From Phytophthora quininea (taxonomy: Eukaryota; Oomycota; Peronosporomycetes; Peronosporales; Peronosporaceae), in NCBI GenBank assembly GCA_011947345.1, contig JAAVTG010000289.1, positions 124,001-188,000 of the forward strand: a DNA stretch of 64,000 nucleotides, written 5' to 3'. Every line of letters starts with the position of its first letter. The first letter of the stretch is position 1. The position numbers and the translations under genes are program-made. This document shows, one piece after another, positions 31,648-43,873 of this stretch. The notes below the pieces were generated by a model. That model saw nothing but the letters and a program-made list of their open reading frames with translations, was not told the DNA's origin and ran no database searches.

Positions 31648-33574
31648 TCACGGCTCGTCGAAGCCCAGGAACTCCCACACCAGGTGCATCACATTCTCGT
31701 CCAGAGGCTCGCCCAACGAAAACCGTTCGAAGACGCGCAATACTGCTAACCGCTCGAAGAGATAATTCTCATGCCACGTCGCAGAGTCGCCTGTGAATTC
31801 CAAATCTCCAAGCTCCGGAGGGAACTCGTTGCCGTACTCGATCGCCAGGTGTTCCAGATGGACGTTGTACTGAAGCGCCTCCAGCAGCGCACGCGTGCCG
31901 ATGGCGTCGATGTCGTTGAACAGCAGACTCAGATCCGTGAGCCACGAGCCCATCGGAGACTGGCTGTCACTAATCAGGAGCATGGCGAGATCGAACGCGC
32001 CACGGAATCCAAGCATGTTCGAGTCCAGGTTGAGGCTGCGAATGCGGCAGCGACCCTTCTTGTACGCCTCGAGCAGTGGGGTGATGTTCGTCAGCTGGCA
32101 GTCCGAGAGGTTCAGCGTCGTTAAATACGGCGAGAAATAGATAATGCGGTGAAGGATTTCGGTAGCCGGGATGCCAAACTGATCCGGGCTGCCGATCCGG
32201 TTCTCGCTCAGGTTGATTTCCTCCAGCCGGTCGCTGATGCTCGTCATCTGGAAGAACAGCGTGATAAGCGGCACGACCATGCCCTCCGAGTCTGACGCCT
32301 CGATCATGTTCCAGAAAGACACCGATCGCATCAGAGTCGCTGGGGAGCAGATACGAGGCGACATGCCGATCTCTGTCATCTCGATAACGCTCTGGCGCGG
32401 CACCCAACCGAGTCCAAATCCAGGGACGACGACGCACAACCACTTGCGAAGAATGCAGAACACTTCCAGCAGCTCCTTCTCCACGAGCAAGTCGCTGTAC
32501 TTCGTGCTGCGACAGCTTTGACGTCGGCAGGGGCCGCACTGTCGTGCCCTTCCTGATCAACGCGAACACTCGCCGATGCGGGATACCCTTCAACAGAGCG
32601 CGCTTTACGTCCTCACGCAAGATTTTGTCGCGGTTGCTCTTGCTGTATCGCTGGAGAGCGGCCGCGTACTCTGGAATCAGCAAGATCAAGGCTGGGTGAC
32701 CTCCCGACATGATGCCTTCGACGACGCGGATATCCTTCATGCGCATCATGTTGCGCGACAAATCCAGCTTCTCGATGCGAGCAGTCGAGTTGGGGTGGAA
32801 CAGGCCGTAAACTAGCCAGCCCCAGCACAGATGCAGATCTTCCTCCTTGACCTGGGCCGGATCCATCAGTTCCTGCAAATCAATGTTCTGCACCGTATTC
32901 GAGTAGTGGAGCGCTGATCCGATGCTGGCGAAAAATGTGTTGTCCATGGGGCACTCGCGCACCGCGATCTCCTTGACGAGCCCGCGCTGCTCCTCGGGCA
33001 GCTCGGCGGCCATGGAGTTGTACTTGATGACTGGGTGGACGGCGAAGATGGCTGTGCAAAATCGGCGGAAGGCGACGCGGTGCTGGCGGACAAAGTTGGC
33101 GTCCAGCGCGTCGATCAGGTGGATCTGTCGGACGTGGGCCATCTTGTCTCGGATGAGGCGCGTGAGCGAGTTGATCTGCACCTCGTTCATCTGGAAGTGG
33201 CGCAGCGTGATGAACTCGATGACCTTGCCCACCTGTGTGCCCTGGTACACGTAGCGGCGCACCTCCTGCTCCTGGATCGTGCGCAGCAGGTGCTTGAGGT
33301 CCACGAAGTCGTGCGCCAGCTCGAAGCTGAGCCCGTGGTGCTCGCCCTGGTGGTATTCGCAGCGCACAAAGTAGTCGTCGTCGCACGAGCAGAAGGGCAG
33401 CGGCTCCGGCTCCGACTCGGTCTCGGAGTAGGTGCCGGTCGAGTCGTGGTACTTGCGCGAGCCCATGGGCGGCGAGCTCGTGGGGCCGTAGAACGAGCCG
33501 CTCTTGCTCAGCACGTCCAGGCGTCGGGGCTGCGGCGACGCGAACGGCTGCGAGCGGGGCAGAACACTGCTCAT
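31648..33574 (-). CDS. leucine-rich-repeat protein (RNase-inhibitor type)
   Basis: About 641 residues when one base is skipped near 32515-32521. The N-terminal region is Ser/Pro-rich and then acidic, with a short Cys pair (FCSCDDDYFVRCEYH). Long-period leucine-rich repeats begin at about residue 95 and continue to the end, for example VRQIHLIDALDANF, IEKLDLSRNMMRMKDIRVVE, LEEINLSENRIGSP, LTTLNLSDCQLTNITPLLEA, IRSLNLDSNMLGFRGAFDLA and LTDLSLLFNDIDAIGTRALL. This LxxLxLxxN spacing fits the ribonuclease-inhibitor subclass used for protein binding. The C-terminus ends with VWEFLGFDEP. No signal peptide or TM is seen, so it is probably intracellular. No intron is needed. Confidence 0.78.
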
Positions 33575-35636
33575 GGTGGTGGCTGGTGGAAGCCCCTAAC
33601 AGCAATTCCTGCGGCGGGTATGAAGCGAAATGACCGGCGCGTGTCTGGCGCGGAGACGGTGTTTTGTGGGGTGCTCCGGCTTGCGTTCGACTCGACTTCA
33701 ATCCTGCAGCAACCGCACGCGGCGTGCGTGTTTTTGACCGGCTGCCGCGCGCTGCGATTGGCTGTCCGTGACTGGCATACCGAAACAAGGTGCTACGTAT
33801 CGAAAAGATGGGGCCGAGTATCCGCAATGGAGACCGCTTCCAACGAGGGGAACGCCTCACTGGCATCGCCGAAAATCGGCCGGTGTGCAGACCGAAACGT
33901 GCGTGCAAGGCTGGCAACAGCACAGACCTGCAGCGGATGCTCGAGAGTTCTGACGAGATTTCGATCGGGGACATCGAGAGCTCGGGATGTCATTTTTCCT
34001 GGTGGCTGTTTGACGCGGAATGGCACGAGACCAAACTTTTTTTTTTTTTTGCGGAGACTGTTGCTGGTTGATGAGGTTTGTTGTTTGCTGCTGGTACTGT
34101 GATCATAGGCTGGGTGATACCAGGGGAGCGCTTGTGCTGACGGTTGGATGCACGTCCGGGGACTTGTTGGGCCACGGATGTCCGGCATTTTCGCGCGTTG
34201 AACGAGACGTTTCACTCAAACAAGCCAACGTTACCAATGCCACTGTGAAGTCTGCCCTCGGAGCGATGCTATTGCGACGACGCTGTGCAGCACGCCATCT
34301 TCGCGAGCGACATGGTTGTCGCTCCGAGCATGCAAGCCCCCATTCAAAGTATCTGGACGGAAGGCGTTCCCCCGTCCTACAGCTCGAACCTCGCCCGACC
34401 GCCCCAACGCGGAGCCACACCGGTTTGGCCATTCTGCGAGACGTTCAGTTCGCGTGTCTCTTGCACATCACTTTCGCGCTAGGTACGACTTAAGTCGCTT
34501 GGGTGGTCCACACCAAGTGGCGCCCTTTTGCGTTTCCGCCGGGTCGCATGAAGCGCTTCAACCAGCCGGGCCGTCTCCAGCTCGATCCCGCCACGAGCTG
34601 CTCGAGCTGTTCGCTCACGCGCCGATTTGTACATGCAGCTGGCCGCCGATATCTGCTGTACGAAGCCTCGCTGCTATTAATAGACTGGATACCACCGCAT
34701 CGAAACGATATGTCTCGTGGTATTAATACCGATGCATGGTCGCCGTGTACTACAGCGGCGCTGTAAGACGTGCACACGCGGCTGCTGCCAAAGATTGGAT
34801 GCAGATCTCGCCAGCAGCATGTACTGGCGACCAGCCCTGGCCAAGTCCTTTCCGTCGGTACGTCGCTGGTCGACATCTCATAGTCAAGGACTGCAGCAGG
34901 GTCACGTCATCGCGCACTAGCATCACGGCCATTTTGTTCCGCCGTCTACAACATGCAGCAGTGTTCAAGGTCGGCTATGAACCAAATGAAAACGAGGTGG
35001 ATCAAATGAATGAAGATGCCATTTTTTTCTTCGTTTGAGAGCTTACTTTTGCTTTTGCAATCAATAGCACACTTCGCAACAGACTTTGTGCCCAGTAACA
35101 TCAAGGTAAACTCCGCAAACGAAAATGAGCACATCAAGGATCTTTCCGCACACACTGCAACGTGGACAACCAAACAGTATGCGTTACAGACGACAGCAAC
35201 TTGTGCATGCGTCGCTGGCAGCGCAAGTGCTTCACGTCAAAGACATTTTCAACATCACAGTTTTTCTTGTTTCGTACTTTATAAACTTCAACCAGAAGCG
35301 ACGGCTATAAACGTAATTATCACCCAACTTGGGTCATTCATACGATATTTCCTGCTTTCTGCAGCTATTTTTGCCATTTTCAAAAGTTTGCTGTATCGAA
35401 ATCAGTGCCGGTTGAAGACAATTACGGATCTACTCGCGTCGGCTTCTTCAACCGGCTGCCTAGCCGCGTTAGAGAGCGCACCCAAGACGGCATTCTGCGT
35501 CTTCGCCATCGCCACCACCATCGACTTGTCGTCTCGGGGCGCCGCCCACATCACCAGCCAGCTGTAGGCGTCTTCACGCCCCTTCTCCGCGCGCCAGTTT
35601 CGTCGTTGCGCCAGATCGTTTGCCGTTTTCTTCGCT
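33575..35636. other. 2-kb spacer without a supportable gene
   Basis: Between the LRR gene (read leftward) and the PX gene (read rightward). Many short open stretches occur in all frames, but none has conserved motifs, consistent codon use or splice links. There is a T run near 34037-34050 and AT-rich stretches around 34,980-35,400. It should contain both divergent promoters and the unresolved 5' end of the PX gene. Confidence 0.45.
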
Positions 35637-35897
35637 GTGTGCTCGCCCGGTCTCTGGTTGGCCAAGCTCTGCTGCTGGAGAGAACCGAACGCCTCGCTTG
35701 AGCAGCACCCGCCTCTCCTCGTGCCGGACAATTCGCCTGCCCTGCCGCGGAGAAGAGCGAGCGAGACGCAGCGACCCAGCAGCACCATTGGTCAGGCCTT
35801 CTTCTGCCTGCAGACGCGGCCGCAGCCCGTGGCGCCGTACGCGACCCGCTTCCACGCCCCGGCCGACGTGCGCGAGCGCCTGACGCGGCTCCTAGAC

Positions 35898-37241
35898 ATG
35901 ATGACCGACACAGACGCCCTCGGGGCCGGCAAGGTCTCCCGCCGGACCGGCCGCCAGCGCGTGGACTCGAGCGCCAGCGACGGCGAGGCCGAGCTGCCCG
36001 ACATCTGCGACTCGGAGCCGCTCGCGGTGCAGTCGCTGCCCTACGTCAAGTGCCGCGAGAGCGTCAGCGCTGTCTTCAGCTTCGACTCGGCCGCCAGGCG
36101 CCGCATCTCGCTGGCCTCGAACGCCACCTCGGACACGACCAACTCGTCCCCCGAGCATGCCGACCAGTTCCCCACGTCGCTGTCGTACTCCGTGCCGTCC
36201 ACGACGCTGGTGACCAACACGCCTCGAGGACGCCCCGCCGTCGATGTCATCGCTACGTACATGAACACGTGCGACCAGCGCACGGTGAAATCCGAGCTGA
36301 TGCGCGCGCACGCGCATTTTGCGTCGCCTCGAGGTACGGACCACCGCGTTTGCTGCCGTGATTGAAGTTGAAGGCGACTTTCGCTGAACTGACTTGTCCA
36401 CTTGCTGTGCCGTGTTGTCGTTGGGACGTATGGCGTTGAATTGTTGTCTGTAGCAGGCGGCCCGCCGTCGCGCATCAGGTCGCCGTCCATAATGAGCAAG
36501 GAAGGCAGCGCCGAGTGGGGCTGGTTTGCAGACATCGACTCGAGCAGCGAGAGCTGGGGCGGCGACGGCTCCGTCCACTCGTTGCGTCGTCGACTGAGCG
36601 CCGACTTGGGACTCATCGATGTGGGCAATGTCCACGTCCTGGGCGATGAACAGACGAACACACGCATCACAGCGGCGCACAAGACGTTCACGATCGTTAC
36701 AGAAGGAAACAGCAAAGTGGTGTCGGCGACCGTATCCATCCCCAAGTTCCGCATCGTGCAGTCGCGCTCGGGCGCTGATCGCCACGCGCAGTATTTAATT
36801 ACCCTCATGCTTGGGAAGGAGCTCTATGCTGACTGGCGTCGATACTCGGAGTTTGGCGAGCTGGTGAAAACCCTGGACGAGCAGCGCTACACACGAACAC
36901 AGGATGCTTGGGCAGGCATTGAAACGCGCTGGTTCAATCGGTTGGAGCCTTCCTACCTGCACCAAAAGTGCATCACGTTGGAGAATTTTATGCGCGAGCT
37001 CATGTACGAGTCGAGCGAGCCTTCTGTGCTGATCGACTTTCTCGGCGGTTACCTAGGCAAGGTGAACGCGCGGCCAACGGACCCCGTGGCTTACCGTCCC
37101 GCAGCACAGCTCCCGAAGGAACTTCGCCCGCCTCAGCCGCAGCACGAGCGGGAGCTGTTCGAGAAAATGTGGGCCGAGAACTTTAAGCGGTCTCATGTAG
37201 ACTACTCAACAAGTGCGCCACCACCGCAAAAGGCGAGCTAG
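35898..37241 (+). CDS. PX (phox homology) domain protein
   Basis: Binds membrane phosphoinositides through a PX domain. Two exons (35898-36333 and 36457-37241; intron with a TAGCAG acceptor) give 406 residues from the first in-frame ATG. The frame is open further upstream to about 35637 without an ATG, so the true start may lie upstream, across an intron or a shift. The N-terminal half is Ser/Asp-rich and probably disordered. The PX domain is at about residues 210-340: VSIPKFRIVQSRSGADRHAQ, then LMLGKELYADWRRYSEFGEL (the Arg-Arg-Tyr-Ser-Glu-Phe lipid-binding core), and KCITLENFMRELMYESSEPS. The C-terminus has ELFEKMWAENFKR. A trafficking or signalling role is expected. Confidence 0.8.
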
Positions 37242-37440
37242 AACCACCGGCGCACTGAAGGAGGAGAAAGGAGGAGATGAAAGAGAGAACACGGAGGGCA
37301 CGCTCCCGGTTATTTGATTATTTCGTGTAGGAGTTTGCCCGTGCGCTTCAATTTATTTTGAAACCCCCGTTGGTGTTGGTCTGTTTGCAATTCAACCTGT
37401 CCACCTCGTCGAGACCAGCGCCAGCTACTGCGACTTGCTT

Positions 37441-38210
37441 TTAGGAGAAGTAGCAGCAGTCTGTATAGTGGTAACGAATGCCAATCACGATAATGCTTAC
37501 CGAGGAAACCAGGGCATGCCAAGCGAATCCACCAAAAATGCCGAAGGCCGCGCCGACGGCCACTTGCTCTGTAGAATGGTAACCGAGGTGTACTCGCGAG
37601 TAGCACGTCAACACCGCAAGCAGTACAGAGCCGATGATGGTACAAAATTGCTCCAGCCATCGACGCGAGTTCATCCTGGGAATGAATGCATTACCCTCGT
37701 GAGTATTGCACTGCACCAACTGGAAACGATTTATACAAACGCACACGCACCTTTTCCAAGTGTAGACAACGGTGTACGCGGCGAAGAACGCGATAAAGTG
37801 TGCGTGGGCTGACGGCATCCCATGCCCTCCCATGCGGGTGCCCTCGGGGCGGGGCTGGCTGATGATGCTCTTGAGAACTCTATTGAGCACCACGCTAAGC
37901 ATCTACCGTCGAAAAAAACACATATTTGTCAAGAGCTCAATGGATTCAGCAGTCAATCGATCCGAACCTGTCCCGTGAGCATACTGAAGGTGCCCAGGTC
38001 CCGCTGCGAAAGCAAAAGCGTGGCGTAGGTGATCATGAGGAAGCTGCAGAAATTGACCCAAATTATGAACACCCCACCAGGCACCTCGCAGCCACAGATC
38101 CCCTACATTGGCGACAGCGTGAAGAGCGCTAGGACGACACCTAGCGGGTCCGTCGGGTCGTACTCGACCCACGTGAGCTCGAACGCCTGCAGCTCCTTGA
38201 CATCGTCCAT
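37441..38210 (-). CDS. dolichyl-diphosphatase (PAP2 superfamily)
   Basis: ER membrane enzyme that recycles dolichyl pyrophosphate after N-glycosylation. Four exons (38210-38107, 38043-37968, 37902-37751, 37675-37441) give exactly 188 residues without any shift, which supports the splice model. The three catalytic motifs of the acid phosphatase superfamily are present: LKSIISQPRP (Lys-x6-Arg-Pro), GHGMPSAHAHF (Pro-Ser-x-His) and YSRVHLGYHSTEQV (Ser-Arg-x5-His). Hydrophobic helices surround them (VVLALFTLSPIFLMITYATL, LVSSVSIIVIGIRY). The start MDDVKELQAFELTWVEYD matches the short cytosolic N-terminus of the family. Confidence 0.88.
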
Positions 38211-38269
38211 GGCGTTCTCGAAAGTTAGTATCACAACTTCGTAGTGTACGGTACACCAATTTCGTGGCC

Positions 38270-41200
38270 ATGAGCGGTCAAGCTACGAGGGTCGAGAGTC
38301 TCTTCTTGCTGGTGCGAGGTGCGCTGCGACGCCGCTATACTCTGGCCAGTGGTGTTATCGCTGATCTTTTGTGTATTTCATCCGCGTAGACGGCAGCAGC
38401 GCACAGATCCGCGAGAATGCGGCGGAGAAACTCGGCGAGGTGGCGGCGCAGTCTCCCGACTATTGCCTTGCCATCCTGCAACAACTGCGACCGTTGATCG
38501 TAGACGCGGACTGGGAGATCCGCGTGGCTTCCTCCAAGTGCCTTGACGTGGTCGCGCGCTCCTTGAGGAGTGAAGGCGAGAACGTCGCAGACCAGTTCGC
38601 CGCTATATCTCGTGCGTGGATGTAAGTTTGTCACCAGTGGCAGCGCTGACTGGTAATTCCTTTGGCTGTAGTGGGGAGTCGAGACGCGGCGTGTATAGCA
38701 CTCAATCTCCAGACGGTGGATGTAGCCAAAGTGGTGCGAGAAGGCGCCCCATTATTACGTAGCGGCGGAGAAGTGAGTTGATTGTGACGGATACGACGAT
38801 CAGCGCGGCAACTGACGATCGGTTGTGTAGGAATATCAATATGCCACGAATCTGACCGAAGACGAGCGGCGTGTCCGTGCGGCCAAGCAGCGAAGACTGC
38901 TACTGCAACGCCTCAGCGGTGCAGCTGGGCCCATCTGGAAACACGCGAGGACTCACTTACAAAACAGCTCCTGCCGCGACTCAATCGAGACCGTAAGTTT
39001 AATTGTTGCTGTTGTATGTAATGTACTGACTGAGTTAATGGAAATATCAATGTAGATGCACAAGAAATCGCTGATGATATCGAGGCTAGTGACGTACAGC
39101 CTGCTATTGATACAAACAGCTCTCAAAAGGATAGTCGAAAGCAGGCAAGTGAAATGTTGCCGGCTTTCACGAAGAAGCGTCCACTATTTCGTGATGATTC
39201 AGAAGGTGATGGAAAACGTCCCAAACTTGACAGACACAATCAACACAACATGGAGTCCACCAGGCCAACACCTGGATGTGAAAATGGGCACCCAATCGAC
39301 CAGAAAATCCCAACCAAGTTGTCAACTGTGGCGCTTTTGGTTTCTGACCTCTTCGAAAATATGTTCGACTCCAAATGGGTGGTTCGCCATGGAGCTCTCT
39401 TATCATTAAGGCAGATTTTCCTGTCTGCCAACTTCACCACAGCAGTTGGGGCTACTCGGGCAATCTTTCAGCGAGATTTCATCGACAAATGGTTGGAGGA
39501 GTGCTTGATCCGGTGTATTTGTGTGCTTGCACTGGATCAATTTGTAGATTACTCTGCAGATGGATCTATTTCCCTGTTCGAGAGGTATGTAGTCAAGTTT
39601 TTGGTATCCTACTGGGAAATCTCTACAGCGAGGATGTTCTGGTTGGGTATTTGCAAGTATTACGAGTGCTGTTTAATGGATCCACGTGGCATGCATGTCA
39701 TGGTGGATTGCTGGGATTAAAATATCTTATCCGTGCTCATAGGACTCATGCCCATGTATTGGTGCCTCTCATTTTTGACGATGTCGTGACCGCGTTCTCT
39801 GAGCCAAATGCAGAGGAAGATGTGTTGGTTTTGACGGCAGAAATGCTTATGGATTTCTCTCCATTCTTCGAGAAAGTTGAATCCAAATGGATTACCCAAG
39901 CTGCGCTGAAGTTGTGGCGTTCTTTGAAGCTACACGAGAAGGCTGGTCTGGTGACTGCAAATTCGATCCGGGCGCTAAGCGCGTGGTACTCATGCCCTCG
40001 ACTTGCGGCTTTACTACAGAATGATAGCGACGTCAAGTCGGCTATTTGGGAAAACTTGCCGTACACGGTACCGATGATTCATCATCACTCCCATTTTGTA
40101 CGGCAGTCGAGTGCATCCTGCATCGCTGCAATTTTTCAAGTGAATGTGTATTATCAACAGCGGAACCTGTTGAGTTTGCGCGATTTTTCTACCACACTTG
40201 CTACTTCAATTGCTTCTGGGTAGTGATGAACAAGATAAACTGATTGGCGCGTGGAAAGAAGTGGTAGTCTATCTTTCAGCAAACGACAAGTTGCTAGATG
40301 TTGTTGGGGATCAACTTCCTGTGTGGATGGAATATTTGTGGTCTACTGATGGAATCGATCATCTTAATGTACCCCTTGGTGCGGAAATTAAAAGTAATGC
40401 TGGCTTCGGAAGCCGAACAGCACAAGAAAATATGTCTTCCCGCGTGGTATTTGCTGAAGCAATTGGGTTTATGATTACCTTTATCCCTGCGACGACTACG
40501 TGTATGGGGAAATAGTTAAGTTGATTCATGATGGGATATCTACCAGCATCGGAGAGCGGCAGTGTGGAAGTTTGTTAGCGTTATTAAAGTGGGGCTTCTA
40601 TGAAAAACAATTTAGCAGCGAAAAACTGAAGCACGATCCGCGCCGTCTCCAGTATTTGCGGAATTCTTTCGAGCCATCGCTGATTGCATTTGCAGACAAT
40701 CAATGGCACTCACAGCACCTTGACGCAACATATGAAGGGAGACCCGTGTTTTACGCTGAACAACTTGGATTGTTACGTCGTGTTACTCAAATGGAAGCTT
40801 GTATTATTGACATTTTCTCATCCGTTGGAATTGTTCTTCAACGGGCGAAGCGTCCAGACTCGGCGTCTACAGCAGATATTTCACGTCATATAGCTGAGCA
40901 CATTGCACTTTTCCCGTATGAGCAGCTAAAATGCCATCCAGATAACTACGAAATGGCTCACTTCAAGCGACAGGACCTTTTTCTCGTTGATGAGCTCGTT
41001 CAGCAAAGCTATGCCCGCTTCTACCACAGAATACAAGGTCTCGGTAGTAGCGCGTTTTGCGTGCTGCTACCAGTACCGAAGAAAAGCGGTTTCCTTGTCA
41101 AAGCACTCATGAATTCAAGTAAAGGAGAAGAAGAACCAGTGTTTCGTACGATTTCGTCGCGAACGATAGCGGATTTTGTGGTGGATCACGCCTACAGTCA

Positions 41201-43834
41201 AAAGAAATGTGTATCGAAGATTATTACCAACCTCTGTAATAGTGCTGCAGCTCTCGTGGGTGTATCGGGTGGTCCTTTCGATGGAATAGTTCAGTCTACC
41301 AGCGATAATTCGAGCGACTCCATCCACGATAACGCTTTTGAGAAGATGAAGATTCGAGCAGATGGAGCACAGGCTGCTTTAACTGCAATCTGTGAGCTGG
41401 CGGGCGGGAAATGTTTTGAAATGTGTAAAACGTTCGAAGACTTTGTTTCTCAGGCATGGAACGAGCAACTTGACGATTTGACAATTCAGCGCTGCATGTA
41501 CTTGATATCTTCAATTGCACCTCATGTGGCAAATACTGCATTTGGAAGCTGTTTGGGGTGGCTTGGCCATCTTTCGCTTTTGTCAAAACGACCATTTAAG
41601 GACAACCAAACACGGTGTATCGTTGCGCATGCTATCGCCATTATTTGCAAGAATGCAAAGGAGTTACGTGAAGATGCGATGCTTGTCGTATACAGCGCCA
41701 TTTTCGTAGCATTTTCGGAACCAAGAGATGGAATCAAGTTCGAAGCAGAGGCTTTAGAGGCGGCCGTGATGGTGCTTGATCAGATAGTGCGCAATCTCGG
41801 AGCAGACTTAACCCCATACGTACCTAGCTTGGTTCATTATGCGATGAGGACAATGAGCTGTCAGTTAAAGCATGTCCGTACACTTGCATCTGGCGCGTTT
41901 GCGGAATTAGTCCCGTTGATTCCTCTTCAAATGGATCTAGAGCTGGATGGATCAGGTCCAGACTCGATTATTAACCAGAACAGAGTTTCGCGTGATTTCC
42001 TCGAGAGTTTCACCAAAGGCCAAGCAATTCAACACATCAATATTAGCTCATTGTTGGCACCGGGAATATCTCTTCGCGCGTACCAGCAGCATGGCGTGGA
42101 CTGGATGTGTTTTATGGCTCGAAACAATCTCCATGGAATTCTGGCAGATGACATGGGTCTTGGGAAAACCGTGCAGACTCTTTCATCCATTGTTGCGACG
42201 CTACAGACGGCAGAGAGTAAAGCAGCACCTTGCCTTGTTGCATGTCCGCCTATTATCGTTCATCACTGGATAAAAGAAGCTGAAAAATATTTCCCGGGTT
42301 CCTTCGGGTCGATTGTCGATTACTCTGGTTCAGCGGGCGACCGAAAGGTGTTACATTGTGGCGGCGATATCGCACGCTGCGAAAATGAGCCGACTCTTAT
42401 CGTGACAACGTACTCAATTCTACGATCGGATATCAAACGGCTGGGTGCTATCGAGTATTCATTTGTTGTGTTGGATGAAGCGCATTTGATTCGGAATCCA
42501 TCCACCGCGCTCTTTCAGGCTGTAGCGGATCTTCGTGCATCACATCGTGTCGCGTTGAGTGGCACGCCGTTGCAGAATAATGTTACGGACTTGTGGGCCC
42601 TCTTCGAGTTTCTTATGCCTGGTTATTTAGGAGAGTTTGCGGCATTCCGGCGCAAGTTTGTCCTACCCATCATGAAATCTAAAGAGCGAAATGCTACAGT
42701 GAAACAAAAGGAATGTGCCGCTATCGCCATTTCACAGCTCCACCAGAAAGTATTGCCGTTCATCTTGCGACGAACTAAAGACCAGGTACTAAAGGAGCTT
42801 CCGCCCAAGATTATCTCCAACGTGGTGCTACCATTGTCTCCACTACAGAAACGGTTGTACTCTTTGGCATCCTCTACTGGGAATGACGCGACTGAACCAG
42901 TGAAAACCCCACAAGAAGAAACGACCGAGAATCTCGGAACCAAGCAGTTGACGAACGTACTGACAAACCTCCAAATGTTGCGGAAGATATGCGTCCACCC
43001 CGCACTTGTTGCGGACACAACTGTGGCGCAAGCGTTAACTGCAAAGGAGAAGAAACAAATTGGAGACTGGCAAGCCTCGGGAAAGATGAGTGGTTTGCGC
43101 GATCTTTTAGTTGAATGCTGCGATATTGTCACGGAGGAAAACAGCAAAGGCAAAGATGGCGTCACAAGGGACCCCAGCAAACTTTCTCCCCATCGATGTT
43201 TAATTTTTGCCCATCTGCAGCAGACGCTGGACCTCACCGAGCAAATGTTTCAAGATGCATTGCCTCGAGTGACGTATCGGCGCCTCGACGGACAAACACC
43301 GCGTTCGAGGCGCGCAGACATTGTGCAGAGTTTTAATTCAGATCCATCGATCGATGTCCTTTTGTTGACAACATCGGTCGGTGGATTGGGACTTACGCTT
43401 ACCGGCGCTGACACTGTCATCTTCGTGGAGCATTCATGGAATCCTTTCGTTGACTTACAGGCAATGGATCGTGCGCACCGCCTTGGGCAGAAGAGAACTG
43501 TGCGGGTGTTCCGACTGATCATGCAAGAATCTATTGAGGAACACGTCCTAAATCTACAGGAGTTCAAAGAGAAGGTGGCAGCCACGGTTGTACAGAAGAA
43601 TGACGCTCGAACCAGCATGAACACTAACACACAAGAAGTGCTGAGTTTGCTCCAGTCATCGTCAGCGGTAGCAGCAAAGAGCTTCGCTCATCGATGGCTG
43701 TGAAACGTTCTAGCGAGGAAGAGCAACGAACAGTAACAATGCTCCCGCAGGGTGCTCACGAGTTGCTAACCCAACTTGGCGAACTTTGGGATGAATCTGA
43801 ATACGATTCGTTAGCTTTCCCTGATAACGAGTAG
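38270..43834 (+). CDS. MOT1: Mot1/BTAF1, TBP-removing SNF2-family ATPase
   Basis: Nuclear regulator that uses ATP to strip TATA-binding protein from DNA. The first exons read as MSGQATRVESLFLLV, RENAAEKLGEVAAQSPDYC and IALNLQTVDVAKVVREGAPL, matching the Mot1 N-terminal HEAT repeats and the QRRLLLQRL helix. Further repeats follow (CHGGLLGLKYLI). The ATPase begins near 42060: GILADDMGLGKTVQTL (motif I), LDEAHLIRNP (motif II), ALSGTPLQNNVTDLWALFEF, LRRTKDQVLKELPPK, TTSVGGLGLTLTGAD and DRAHRLGQKRTVRV. Introns lie only in the first 1 kb. One-base shifts are at 38930-38932, 39569-39571, 40184-40188, 40495-40497 and 43683-43684. After the last, the frame reads QLGELWDESEYDSLA to a stop at 43832-43834, the known Mot1 tail. 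Confidence 0.9.
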
Positions 43835-43873
43835 CACAGGAGTCTATGGATGCATTAGCAAAAGCTGCCGTAA

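Noticed and set aside
33035..34102. 355-codon open frame on the plus strand
   Set aside because: It is the mirror of the LRR gene's coding strand with Val/Leu/Asp-rich composition, and runs into non-coding sequence.
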